From a virus, in IMG/VR virus record IMGVR_UViG_3300000117_006037, positions 1-24,435 of that record: 24,435 bases of DNA. One strand, given 5' to 3'. The translations under genes were made by a program, and so were the position numbers. Under the pieces are notes generated by a model. It was not told the DNA's origin. It saw nothing but the letters and a program-made list of their open reading frames with translations, and searched no databases. Below, in pieces: positions 1 through 6,558 of this stretch. How positions within the stretch are numbered: position 1 is the first letter of the stretch; each line of letters opens with the position of its first letter.

Positions 1-1
1 T

Positions 2-1306
2 ATGGAATCAGTCAAGCAGTTCGGTGAGCCAGGATTTGTCTTCGTTGAATCAACAGAGCATACTACTAATCCGTGTGTTGAGATTGGTATGTTCCCTCAA
101 ATTGATAACAAGTCTGGATGGCAGGGTTGTAATCTAACTGAGATCAACGGTGGCATGTGCAATACCGAGGAAGATTTTTATAAGGCATGTCGAGCAGCAT
201 CTATCCTCGGTACTCTACAAGCAGGGTACACAGACTTCAAATTTCTTGACGAAACTTCGAAAAAGATATTTGATCGAGAGGCATTGTTAGGAGTATCAAT
301 TACAGGATGGATGAATAACCCAGGAATCTTATTCGATCCTAAAGTTCTTGAAAAAGGGGCAAAGATTGTCAAAAAAATCAACAAAGAAATTGCAGAAAAA
401 CTGGGAATCAATCCAGCGGCTAGAACAACTTGTGTTAAGCCATCGGGTAACGCTTCGGTTCTATTGCAGACTGCTTCTGGCATTCACGCTGAGCATTCTA
501 ATATGTATATTCGTAATGTTCAAATGAATAAAGAATCAGAGATCACACAGGCAATTCAAAAAGCAAATCCATATATGGTCGAAGAATCAGTTTGGTCACA
601 AAGTGGCACAGACGTTGTTGTATCATTTCCGATTATACCACATAAAGATTCTATATTAAAAGATGATCTTCTTGGTGTAACACACCTTGAGAAAGTCAAA
701 CTTGCACAAAAATATTGGGTAAATTCTGGTACAAATGAAGAACTTTGTGCAGACAAAGGTATTCGTCATAATGTATCTAACACAATCATTGTAGAAGATT
801 GGGATGAAGTAGAAAAGTATGTATTTGAAAATAGATATTCTTTTGCTGGTATTTCATTCTTGTCTATGAGCGGTGATAAAGATTATAACCAAGCACCAAA
901 TACAGCAGTCATTACTGCAAAGGAAATGGTAAAAAAGTATGATACTGCTGCAGTTTTTGCGTCTGGTATGGTAGTTGATGCTCTGAAATGTTTCCGTAAT
1001 TTATGGGACGCATGTTCAACTGCACAAGGATTTGGTGAAGATTTATCTTTAGACGATTCTTCTACAACAATGAAAAAAGATTGGGTGCGAAGGTTCAATC
1101 AGTTTGCTGAAAATTATACAAACGATGATATCACAAAAGCAGAACATTGTTTGAAAGATGCTTATCTCCTACATAAATGGAATAAGATACAAAAGAATTT
1201 AAAACCAATCGAATGGAAAAACGATTTGACAGCAAAGAAATATGTCGATGTCGATACTCTTGCTGCAGCAGCATGTGCTGGTGGTGCTTGTGAAATCGAC
1301 TTCTAA
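2..1306 (+). CDS. nrdJ: Adenosylcobalamin-dependent (class II, monomeric) ribonucleotide reductase, C-terminal part
   Basis: Reduces ribonucleotides (probably triphosphates) to deoxyribonucleotides for phage DNA synthesis. The gene enters from before the window: the frame is open from base 2 and the visible ATG there is internal, so roughly the first 300 residues of a ~740-residue family are missing. Visible residue numbering: the NPCVE motif at 23-27 carries Asn, the thiyl-radical Cys25 and Glu27. A CNL motif at 43-45 supplies the likely second redox cysteine. A substrate-phosphate segment VKPSGNAS lies near 144-151. The C-terminus has a CX4C pair (Cys425, Cys430), the re-reducing cysteines of Lactobacillus-type RTPR. 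No small subunit gene follows, consistent with class II. Most cyanomyoviruses are known to carry class I NrdA/NrdB instead. Class I remains a less likely alternative. Confidence 0.87.
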   Translation: MESVKQFGEPGFVFVESTEHTTNPCVEIGMFPQIDNKSGWQGCNLTEINGGMCNTEEDFYKACRAASILGTLQAGYTDFKFLDETSKKIFDREALLGVSITGWMNNPGILFDPKVLEKGAKIVKKINKEIAEKLGINPAARTTCVKPSGNASVLLQTASGIHAEHSNMYIRNVQMNKESEITQAIQKANPYMVEESVWSQSGTDVVVSFPIIPHKDSILKDDLLGVTHLEKVKLAQKYWVNSGTNEELCADKGIRHNVSNTIIVEDWDEVEKYVFENRYSFAGISFLSMSGDKDYNQAPNTAVITAKEMVKKYDTAAVFASGMVVDALKCFRNLWDACSTAQGFGEDLSLDDSSTTMKKDWVRRFNQFAENYTNDDITKAEHCLKDAYLLHKWNKIQKNLKPIEWKNDLTAKKYVDVDTLAAAACAGGACEIDF

Positions 1307-1466
1307 TGTCCCTTCACCTTGTGTGAAAGTCTGTGATATAAAAGAAGGATATTGTATAGGTTGCGGTCGTTCTCAAGATGAGATCAGAGAATGGTTTTAT
1401 TGTGATGACGATCGCAAACTCGAAATATTAGCTAACAGACTTTTGGAGAAAATAGTAAATGGATGA
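1242..1466 (+). CDS. DUF1289-type small Cys-rich protein
   Basis: Function unknown; the DUF1289 family is small, cysteine-rich and presumed metal-binding. The core reads SPCVKVC, then GYCIGCGR, then an EIREW segment and an R-x-x-E-I-L tail, matching the family pattern of four cysteines followed by a Trp and a helical end. The start is unclear. ATGs at 1242 and 1248 would overlap the reductase by about 60 bases and add a hydrophobic leader. A GTG at 1290, giving a protein of about 58 residues beginning just before the DUF core, fits the family better but has no good ribosome binding site. The stop overlaps the next small gene by 8 bases. Confident about the domain, not about the 5' end. Confidence 0.72.
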   Translation: MSMSILLLQQHVLVVLVKSTSNVPSPCVKVCDIKEGYCIGCGRSQDEIREWFYCDDDRKLEILANRLLEKIVNG

Positions 1467-1611
1467 ATTCGAAATAGACTGCGAAGAGTGCGGTATAGGT
1501 TCAATGGTACATTCCTATGAACCACCAGACTTTTGTCCTTTATGTGGACGTAGAGCAGAAGCGGAAAAAACTGATTCAGTCATGGATGAAGCGTTTTATA
1601 TTGAAGACTAA
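1459..1611 (+). CDS. Small zinc-ribbon protein (50 aa)
   Basis: Unrecognised 50-residue protein beginning MDEFEIDCEECG. Two CXXC knuckles (CEEC at residues 8-11 and CPLC at 26-29) are spaced as in a rubredoxin/zinc-ribbon fold; the rest is acidic. It starts inside the end of the DUF1289 gene (8-base overlap, with GGAG about 10 bases upstream), suggesting translational coupling. Two consecutive tiny Cys-rich proteins behind a cysteine-dependent reductase may be incidental. The reading frame is clean and the knuckles argue that it is real. Role unknown. Confidence 0.65.
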   Translation: MDEFEIDCEECGIGSMVHSYEPPDFCPLCGRRAEAEKTDSVMDEAFYIED

Positions 1612-1619
1612 ATACCTTT

Positions 1620-2045
1620 ATGTGGTATTATAATAATAAAGAATATAAAGTAACCCCAGAGGAGTATCAAGGTTTTGTTTACGAAATTACCGAATCACGA
1701 ACTGGTAAAAAGTATATTGGAAAGAAAAATTTCTGGCGTCCAAAAACTCTTCCGAAAAATAGCAGACGATCTAGACGTGTTAAAACAAGAGTTGAATCCG
1801 ACTGGAGAGAATACTACGGATCAAACGTGGTACTACAAAGACTCGTGGAAGAACACGGATCAGAATCCTACAAAAGAGTAATATTACATTTGTGTAAAAC
1901 AAAAGGTGAAATGTCATACATGGAAGCAAAATTCCAGTTTATGTTTGATGTTTTACTTTCTGATAACTACTACAATGAATTTATTGGATGCAAGATACAT
2001 TCGAAACATGTCTCTAAGTTAAAAGAGAATTTTAAATTAAAATAA
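1620..2045 (+). CDS. GIY-YIG-like endonuclease domain protein
   Basis: 141 residues. The N-terminal part has FVYEITESRTGKKYIGKK (about 19-36), which matches the two-strand GIY-YIG core with YEI in place of GIY, followed by a basic arginine-rich patch (about 46-60), ESDWREYYGS and a later LCKTKGEMSYMEAKFQF with a candidate metal-binding Glu. GIY-YIG enzymes cleave DNA; in T4-type phages they occur as Seg-type homing nucleases and as free-standing small nucleases. The first motif is degenerate and the protein is shorter than T4 Seg enzymes, so it may be a specialised nuclease rather than an active homing enzyme. It starts 9 bases after the previous stop and ends just before an early promoter. 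Confidence 0.7.
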   Translation: MWYYNNKEYKVTPEEYQGFVYEITESRTGKKYIGKKNFWRPKTLPKNSRRSRRVKTRVESDWREYYGSNVVLQRLVEEHGSESYKRVILHLCKTKGEMSYMEAKFQFMFDVLLSDNYYNEFIGCKIHSKHVSKLKENFKLK

Positions 2046-2048
2046 TTC

Positions 2049-2077
2049 TTTACTATTCTGAGAAAGTATGATACAAT
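2049..2077 (+). promoter_or_regulatory. Early (sigma70-like) promoter P1
   Basis: TTTACT at 2049-2054, a 17-base spacer, then TACAAT at 2072-2077 preceded by TG at 2069-2070 (extended -10). A GAGGAG ribosome site follows about 20 bases downstream. It drives the 2108 gene and, by coupling, RNase H. It is one of eight copies with identical spacing in this window. Confidence 0.88.
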
Positions 2078-2107
2078 TGTACTTCATAAACTACGAGGAG
2101 TTAAATT

Positions 2108-2269
2108 ATGGGTGATATGATTTTATACACAGTACACTATATTCAGTTTCAAGCATTAGAAACACCTAAAGCTAAAATTAATTATCTACTGAAAAATAAA
2201 GATTATTTAGAATCAAACTATGATATAAAAGTTATGAATTTAATTAAGTCTTGGGATAACGTTAGATGA
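2108..2269 (+). CDS. Hypothetical small protein (53 aa)
   Basis: Unrecognised. The product begins MGDMILYTVHYIQFQALE and continues with a lysine/asparagine-rich helical stretch, with no cysteines or membrane segment. The start is well supported by GAGGAG about 7 bases upstream and an early promoter just before it. Its TGA overlaps the ATG of the RNase H gene (ATGA), so it is the first gene of an early operon with RNase H and the DUF6433 gene. Confidence 0.65.
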   Translation: MGDMILYTVHYIQFQALETPKAKINYLLKNKDYLESNYDIKVMNLIKSWDNVR

Positions 2270-3117
2270 TTATTGTAGATTTTAGTGGTATTTGTTTATC
2301 AAGTATTATTGTAAATAAAGAACTTGACGAGGGTCTCGTCAGGCACATGACTTTAAATACATTAAGAATGTATTATACAAAATACAAAAAAGATTATGGT
2401 GAAATGATTCTTGCTTGTGATGGCATGAATAACTGGCGTCGTGGATACTTTCCGCAGTACAAAGGGAATCGTAGAAAAAATCGTGAAGAGTCTACATTTG
2501 ATTGGAATGAAGCATTTCGTATTATGCATATGATCAAAGAAGAAATAAGGGATAATTTTCCTTACAAAGTAATTCATCTTGAAGGTTGTGAAGCAGACGA
2601 TGTGATCGGAACATTAGTTGAACATACTCAAGAATTTGGAAATTATGAAGATGTAATGATTATATCTTCAGACGGAGACTTCAAGCAATTACAAAAATAT
2701 GGAAATGTAAAACAATTTTCTCCTTTGATGAAAAAACAAGTAATAGATGAAAACCCCAAACTTAATCTTCAACTAAAAATTCTTAAAGGAGATTCGGGTG
2801 ATGGTGTTCCGAACATATTATCTGACGATGATACACTTGTAGAAGGTCGTAGGCAAACACCTTTGTCTAAGAAAAAGATAGATGTTATATTAGAAGATCT
2901 TGCCGAGGGTGAATTACTCTATGCTGCATCATGGTATCGTAATTATCAGAGAAATGAAACTTTAATAGATTTAACAAAAACTCCACAAGACTTAAAATCA
3001 AAGATTATAAATAACTTTGAAGGACAAGATCCATGGAAAAACAAAGGAAAAGTATTTCCCTATCTTGTTAGTAAAAGGATGAATCGTTTGATTGAAAGTG
3101 TACAGGAGTTTATTTAA
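2266..3117 (+). CDS. rnh: T4-type RNase H (5'-3' exonuclease)
   Basis: Removes RNA primers and adjacent DNA from lagging-strand fragments, working with gp32. The 283-residue length is close to T4 RNase H (about 305). It shows the FEN/5'-nuclease acidic layout: Asp5 in IIVDFSG, Asp52 in ACDGMNNWR, the basic bridge region YFPQYKGNRR, the EGCEADD cluster (106-112), SSDGDF (Asp136, Asp138) and the helix-hairpin segment GDSGDGVPNI (176-184). These are the metal-binding carboxylates of the family. It is coupled by ATGA to the small upstream gene, and its TAATGA end overlaps the following gene. The assignment is firm. Confidence 0.93.
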   Translation: MIIVDFSGICLSSIIVNKELDEGLVRHMTLNTLRMYYTKYKKDYGEMILACDGMNNWRRGYFPQYKGNRRKNREESTFDWNEAFRIMHMIKEEIRDNFPYKVIHLEGCEADDVIGTLVEHTQEFGNYEDVMIISSDGDFKQLQKYGNVKQFSPLMKKQVIDENPKLNLQLKILKGDSGDGVPNILSDDDTLVEGRRQTPLSKKKIDVILEDLAEGELLYAASWYRNYQRNETLIDLTKTPQDLKSKIINNFEGQDPWKNKGKVFPYLVSKRMNRLIESVQEFI

Positions 3118-3524
3118 TGAAGTATATTTATGAAATTTTGTTTGAAATAGGCAGTAAAAAAAATAAAAGTGATAAAATTAATTTATTAAAAAATAATGAG
3201 TCTTGGGCACTTAAAGATGTCTTAAAAGGAACATTTGATGATAGAATAAAATGGTTATTGCCTACAGGAGAACCTCCCTATCAAGAATCAGAACCACATA
3301 ACCATCCCTCAAATCTTATCAGAGAACATAAAAAGTTTCGATATTTTGCAAAAGGTGGTCCAGGATCTAAATTATCTGCAGTCAAAAGAGAAAGTATTTT
3401 TATTGGTTTGATAGAAAGCATCCATCCAGAAGATGCTAAAATTGTTATTAACATGATAAATAAAATGCCACCAAAGGGTATTAGTAAATCAATCGTACAG
3501 GAGGCGTTTCCTGGATTGTTATAA
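3117..3524 (+). CDS. DUF6433 family protein
   Basis: A conserved protein of T4-type marine phages with no established function. The 135-residue length and segments ESWALKDVLKGTFDD, a proline-rich LPTGEPPY, FRYFAKGGPG, KRESIFIGLIESIHPEDA and the closing QEAFPGLL fit what I recall of DUF6433 proteins. The pattern LIESIHPxDAxxVxxMxNK suggests a helical protein. It starts one base inside the RNase H stop codon, so it is part of that early operon. A strong terminator lies 40 bases after its stop. Confidence 0.75.
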   Translation: MKYIYEILFEIGSKKNKSDKINLLKNNESWALKDVLKGTFDDRIKWLLPTGEPPYQESEPHNHPSNLIREHKKFRYFAKGGPGSKLSAVKRESIFIGLIESIHPEDAKIVINMINKMPPKGISKSIVQEAFPGLL

Positions 3525-3563
3525 TATATTGGTTTTTTTATTTTTTAACTTTAACACTAACCT

Positions 3564-3595
3564 GAGTGTGCCCATTCGAGCACACTCTTTTTTTT
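3564..3595 (+). terminator. Rho-independent terminator
   Basis: A perfect 8-bp stem, GAGTGTGC (3564-3571) with GCACACTC (3580-3587), an 8-base loop and eight T residues (3588-3595). It ends the RNase H/DUF6433 operon. The T-tract directly touches the GGAGA ribosome site of the next gene. Confidence 0.9.
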
Positions 3596-3609
3596 GGAGA
3601 AACTCAAAA

Positions 3610-3771
3610 ATGGTATTAGCACAACTAGAAAGACTTAAAAAAGATTCAAAAGAACTTGGGATTTATGCCCGAAAATTAGAAAAAAAAGGTAATATAGAAA
3701 GAATGACAAAGATTCTTAAAAAACAAGATTTTCTTGAACGTCGAATAGAACAAGTGCAATATTCAAATTAG
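3610..3771 (+). CDS. Small basic coiled-coil-like protein (53 aa)
   Basis: Unrecognised. The product MVLAQLERLKKDSKEL... is a highly charged, Lys/Arg/Glu-rich helix throughout. The ATG at 3610 is chosen because GGAGA at 3596-3600 lies about 10 bases upstream; any upstream in-frame start would have to translate through the terminator stem. No promoter is visible between the terminator and this gene, so it probably depends on read-through. The frame is short and compositionally simple, so function cannot be guessed. Confidence 0.55.
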   Translation: MVLAQLERLKKDSKELGIYARKLEKKGNIERMTKILKKQDFLERRIEQVQYSN

Positions 3772-3786
3772 ATTAAAGGATAAAAC

Positions 3787-3815
3787 TTTACTTATCCCTG
3801 CTTTTGTGATATAAT
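3787..3815 (+). promoter_or_regulatory. Early promoter P2, inside a stem-loop
   Basis: TTTACT at 3787-3792, 17 bases, then TATAAT at 3810-3815 with an extended TG at 3807-3808. The spacer contains the left arm of a 10-bp inverted repeat. AATAAATA at 3813-3820 overlaps the -10 and resembles the late-promoter box, so the site may be used early and late. Confidence 0.85.
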
Positions 3816-3838
3816 AAATATATTGAAGAAGCAGGGAT
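3794..3838 (+). repeat. Inverted repeat spanning promoter P2 and the next ribosome site
   Basis: ATCCCTGCTT (3794-3803) and AAGCAGGGAT (3829-3838) are perfect complements separated by 25 bases. The right arm contains CAGGGA (3832-3837), the only Shine-Dalgarno-like sequence for the gene starting at 3848, and is followed by TTTATTATT. RNA started at P2 lacks the left arm, while RNA reading in from upstream contains both. Confidence 0.85.
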
Positions 3839-3847
3839 TTTATTATT

Positions 3848-4420
3848 ATGAACATTTTTATACTATCAACCGATCCAATCAAAGCAGCACAACAGCAGTG
3901 CGACAAACATGTAGTCAAGATGGTTACTGAGTCGGGGCAAATGTTATCAACTGCTCATCGTCTTCTTGATGGAGTTTTGACTAAAAGACTTTCCAAGTCT
4001 GGTAAAACTATGGCAAAATATTGGGAATTATTTGGCAATCCTCTAGAAGATATATTACACAGAGCAGTACATACTGGTCATCCATCTATCTTATGGACTG
4101 CCGAATCTTCTGAAAATTATATTTGGCATTACAAACATTTTATCGCACTTTGTGATGAATATACATATCGATATAGCAAAATACATAAAGTTGATCGTGA
4201 TCTAAGAGATGCTCTATCAAATTTACCAAAAAATATTCCGATCGGCGGACTTACAAAATTTAGACTTGCTATGGGTTCTAATCCAGAATGTATGTTTGAT
4301 GACCCAGTCAAATCTTATCGTGCATTCTATCAAACTAAACAATATCGTTTTGACATGAAGTGGTCAAAACGTCAAGTTCCGGAGTGGTTCAAATATGCCA
4401 ACTTACACGCTGCGCAATAA
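3848..4420 (+). CDS. Conserved hypothetical protein with a DKHVVKM signature
   Basis: 190 residues; I know the look of the family (DPxxAAxxxxDKHVVKMxxExxQMLSTAHR at the N-terminus) from other phage and viral genomes but not its function. Other visible features are HTGHPSILWTAESSENYIWHYKHF, an arrangement of conserved His, Trp and Tyr residues that suggests an enzyme, and a basic C-terminal tail YRFDMKWSKRQVPEWF. There is no signal peptide or membrane segment. The ATG is preceded by promoter P2 and an AGGGA ribosome site. The end overlaps the next gene by 26 bases. Confidence 0.72.
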   Translation: MNIFILSTDPIKAAQQQCDKHVVKMVTESGQMLSTAHRLLDGVLTKRLSKSGKTMAKYWELFGNPLEDILHRAVHTGHPSILWTAESSENYIWHYKHFIALCDEYTYRYSKIHKVDRDLRDALSNLPKNIPIGGLTKFRLAMGSNPECMFDDPVKSYRAFYQTKQYRFDMKWSKRQVPEWFKYANLHAAQ

Positions 4421-4625
4421 AAAAACACAAGAAGAATGGAATGTTAAATGTACATTTCATGAACTCGCACCAATGCTAGAAGATGATGATATAATTAAAG
4501 TTCTCACTGTTCCTAAAATAGTTTCTGGTGTAGGAAATCTACACAGTAAAGTTCCAGATGGATTTAAAGATAAACTTGGACAAATCAAGAAAAGTTCTGG
4601 TAAAGGTAATACAATTAAAACATGA
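4395..4625 (+). CDS. Small FmdB-like protein, zinc cysteines lost
   Basis: 76 residues beginning MPTYTLRNKKTQEEW, which resembles the first strands of FmdB-type zinc-ribbon proteins (MPTYxYxC...) and their phage relatives. The C-terminal half (PDGFKDKLGQIKKSSGKG) resembles the basic tail of those phage relatives. Only one cysteine (Cys19) is present, so a zinc ribbon cannot form as in the classical family. It overlaps both neighbours (26 bases upstream, ATGA with phoH downstream) and is probably co-translated with them. Role unknown. Confidence 0.62.
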   Translation: MPTYTLRNKKTQEEWNVKCTFHELAPMLEDDDIIKVLTVPKIVSGVGNLHSKVPDGFKDKLGQIKKSSGKGNTIKT

Positions 4626-5302
4626 GTAAACAACATGCAATCAAAGTAGATGATTTATATACCTATGAACCACTTACAGAGAATCAAAAGAAAGCTTATA
4701 ATGCTTGGGATGATGGTGAACATTTGTGTCTTACTGGAACAGCAGGTACTGGCAAGACGTTCATTGCATTATACCTTGCCTTGGAAGCTGTACTGGAGAA
4801 ACAAACTGCCTATCATAAGATCACAGTTATAAGATCTGTCGTACCGACACGTGATGTGGGATTTTTACCAGGATCTCTTATAGAGAAGCAAGAGGTGTTT
4901 GAAACTCCATATAAGAATATTATGTTAGAACTTCTTGGTGACGATACACCTTATCGAAGACTCGTCCACAACAATCAACTCGAGTTTATTACTACTTCTT
5001 ATATCCGTGGTATGACAATCGATAATAGTATTATTATTGTCGATGAGATGCAGAATCTCAATTTTCATGAACTTGATTCTGTGATCACAAGAGTTGGTCA
5101 AAATTGTCGATTGATATTCTGTGGTGACTATCATCAATCAGATTTCCGAGAAGGATCTGAACGAGATGGTATAATGAAGTTCATGAGAATTATCGAATCA
5201 ATGAAAAACTTTACGACTGTTACATTTGGTTGGGAAGATATTGTTCGTTCAGATTTTGTAAGAGATTATATAATGACAAAAGAAATGTTAGGGATAAGAT
5301 AG
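4622..5302 (+). CDS. phoH: PhoH-family P-loop ATPase
   Basis: A cytoplasmic RNA/DNA-associated ATPase family very common in marine phages, where its role is still unsettled. The Walker A motif GTAGTGKT is at residues 39-46 and Walker B is in IIIVDEMQN (about 138-146). The helicase-like NLNFHEL and FCGDYHQSDF segments follow, as in the PhoH core. At 226 residues it is a core domain without extra RNA-binding modules. Its ATG overlaps the preceding stop (ATGA) and its TAG overlaps the GTG start of the exonuclease gene, so the three genes form a coupled set. Confidence 0.92.
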   Translation: MSKQHAIKVDDLYTYEPLTENQKKAYNAWDDGEHLCLTGTAGTGKTFIALYLALEAVLEKQTAYHKITVIRSVVPTRDVGFLPGSLIEKQEVFETPYKNIMLELLGDDTPYRRLVHNNQLEFITTSYIRGMTIDNSIIIVDEMQNLNFHELDSVITRVGQNCRLIFCGDYHQSDFREGSERDGIMKFMRIIESMKNFTTVTFGWEDIVRSDFVRDYIMTKEMLGIR

Positions 5303-5973
5303 TGGAGTTTATACATGAAACAATTGATATTGGATATGATGACTTGGTTGCTGATACACAGCCGTCTGGTAGGACTTACATTGATCCTGATGGTAATAGG
5401 TATCCTAGCATCACAACAGTTCTAAGCATACTCTCTGAAGATTCTATAAGAGAATGGAGAAATAGAGTTGGTGATGAAGAAGCAAATAAAATAGGGCATC
5501 GTGCTGCAAGTCGTGGCACATCAGTTCATGCAATTATAGAGAAGTATTTACTAAATGAAGATATTACAGGATATTTACCACATATTAGACAAAGTCTCGA
5601 AAACGTTCGTTCAATACTTGATGAAAATATTACTAAGATATACGGTCTTGAGACTCCTCTTTATAGTCGTCATCTTGGGGTGGCTGGTCGGTGCGATTGC
5701 GTCGGTGTATTCGATGGTGTTCCCTCTATTATAGATTTCAAAACATCACGTCGAGTTAAGACACACGACAAAATATCGAACTACTTTGCACAGATGGCAG
5801 GTTATGCTGTCATGTGGGAAGAACGCACTGGTATGCCAATTACCAATACAGTTATTATTATGGATGTTGATGATAACGAACCACTTGTATTTCGAGAGCA
5901 TCGCGATAACCATATTAGTCTTTTAATTGATACAATAAAAGAATACAAAAGAAGACAATTATTTTTCAAATAA
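5302..5973 (+). CDS. PD-(D/E)XK exonuclease, Cas4/RecB-like
   Basis: A probable DNA exonuclease of the phage Cas4/RecB nuclease group. With GTG 5302 as start the protein is 223 residues. Visible motifs are His76 in RGTSVHAIIEKYL, Asp132 in GRCDCVGVFDG, the IIDFK core (Asp145, Lys147) and the QMAGY box (Gln164, Tyr168), i.e. the four RecB-nuclease motifs in order. There is no cluster of four cysteines, so the Fe-S cluster of true Cas4 is absent. GTG 5302 is chosen because AGGGA lies about 8 bases upstream and it touches the phoH stop; a TTG at 5230 would give a 73-base overlap. Such nucleases are taken to act in recombination or host DNA breakdown. Confidence 0.85.
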   Translation: MEFIHETIDIGYDDLVADTQPSGRTYIDPDGNRYPSITTVLSILSEDSIREWRNRVGDEEANKIGHRAASRGTSVHAIIEKYLLNEDITGYLPHIRQSLENVRSILDENITKIYGLETPLYSRHLGVAGRCDCVGVFDGVPSIIDFKTSRRVKTHDKISNYFAQMAGYAVMWEERTGMPITNTVIIMDVDDNEPLVFREHRDNHISLLIDTIKEYKRRQLFFK

Positions 5974-5986
5974 TTACATTTTTTCC

Positions 5987-6015
5987 TTTACTTCTCTCGG
6001 ATGTTGTGATAGAAT
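5987..6015 (+). promoter_or_regulatory. Early promoter P3
   Basis: TTTACT at 5987-5992, a 17-base spacer, TAGAAT at 6010-6015 and an extended TG at 6007-6008. The 34-base leader (6016-6049) with GAGGAG is 31/34 identical to the leader of the promoter at 19588, and both start codons lie at the same distance. Confidence 0.88.
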
Positions 6016-6049
6016 ATATGTATAAGATGAAAAAAGAGGAGAAAATATT

Positions 6050-6385
6050 ATGATCAAAGTTTTTCAAATTCAAGACCAAAAGTCAATCTTTCCAAAAGTA
6101 TCATTCACTTATGGTATGGGTGAGGGTTTCGGTATGTCTAACACCGACGTTCTTAACTATTTCCGAAATGGTCTTTATGTCGAGGTTGCTGAAATCGATA
6201 CTGTAATTCCAGAGGTTGCTTTTAAAGTAGGTAATACTGGATATGGTGCTGATATGTATAAAACTCCTGGTCAAAGAATGAGATCAGTATCAGTTGGTGA
6301 TGTCCTTATGTTAGAAGGTGACCTTCTTGTGGTTGCCGATGAGGGTTTCGTAAATCTTGGTCGTCCATTAGAGGAGGTTGCTTAA
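6050..6385 (+). CDS. Hypothetical protein (111 aa)
   Basis: Unrecognised. The product is MIKVFQIQDQK..., glycine-rich in the first half (YGMGEGFGMSNTD), then a beta-rich, acidic region with repeated short hydrophobic strands (SVGDVLMLEGDLLVVADEGF). It looks like a small beta-barrel, with no cysteines and no membrane segment. It has a dedicated early promoter with a strong GAGGAG site, so it should be well expressed early. Its stop shares a base with the next small gene's ATG. Confidence 0.7.
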   Translation: MIKVFQIQDQKSIFPKVSFTYGMGEGFGMSNTDVLNYFRNGLYVEVAEIDTVIPEVAFKVGNTGYGADMYKTPGQRMRSVSVGDVLMLEGDLLVVADEGFVNLGRPLEEVA

Positions 6386-6558
6386 TGATGAAAATGAATA
6401 CAGCAATGAAACAACTAAAAAAAGATGCAGATTTTTATGGTTGGAGTTTAGAAAAATTTATACGATATATGGAAACCCGTGAAGTGCTTTGGGAGTTTAA
6501 TCAGGCAACCGTAAAAGCTTTTAACAGATTACAAGAGTTCAATAGGAGACACCAATAA
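6385..6558 (+). CDS. Small hypothetical protein (57 aa)
   Basis: Unrecognised helical protein, MMKMNTAMKQLKKDADF..., rich in Lys, Phe, Trp and Arg, with a basic C-terminus. Start candidates are ATG at 6385 or 6388; GAGGAGG at 6371-6377 serves either. Both ends overlap neighbouring genes by one base (TAATG at each junction), a pattern expected of a true gene in a coupled operon rather than a chance frame. Confidence 0.62.
   Translation: MMKMNTAMKQLKKDADFYGWSLEKFIRYMETREVLWEFNQATVKAFNRLQEFNRRHQ

Noticed and set aside
178-1098. Reading frames on the - strand within the reductase (178-483, 556-756, 883-1098)
   Set aside because: They lie fully under a strongly supported + gene, have no ribosome sites, and their composition is that of antisense shadows. 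All other - strand frames in the window were rejected for the same reason.
1675-1881. 68-codon + strand frame inside the GIY-YIG-like gene
   Set aside because: It overlaps the better-supported frame that carries the GIY-YIG-like motif and lacks a ribosome site.
3006-3013. TATAAATA inside the RNase H gene as a late promoter
   Set aside because: It is an exact 8-base match but encodes conserved-position residues in an A+T-rich gene and has no late-looking gene directly after it. Chance is likely.
3529-3609. Longer form of the 3610 gene from a TTG at 3529
   Set aside because: It would translate through the terminator stem and T-tract, and GGAGA before ATG 3610 fits much better.
5230-5301. Exonuclease start at TTG 5230
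   Set aside because: It overlaps PhoH by 73 bases with no ribosome site; the added residues do not resemble the nuclease family.
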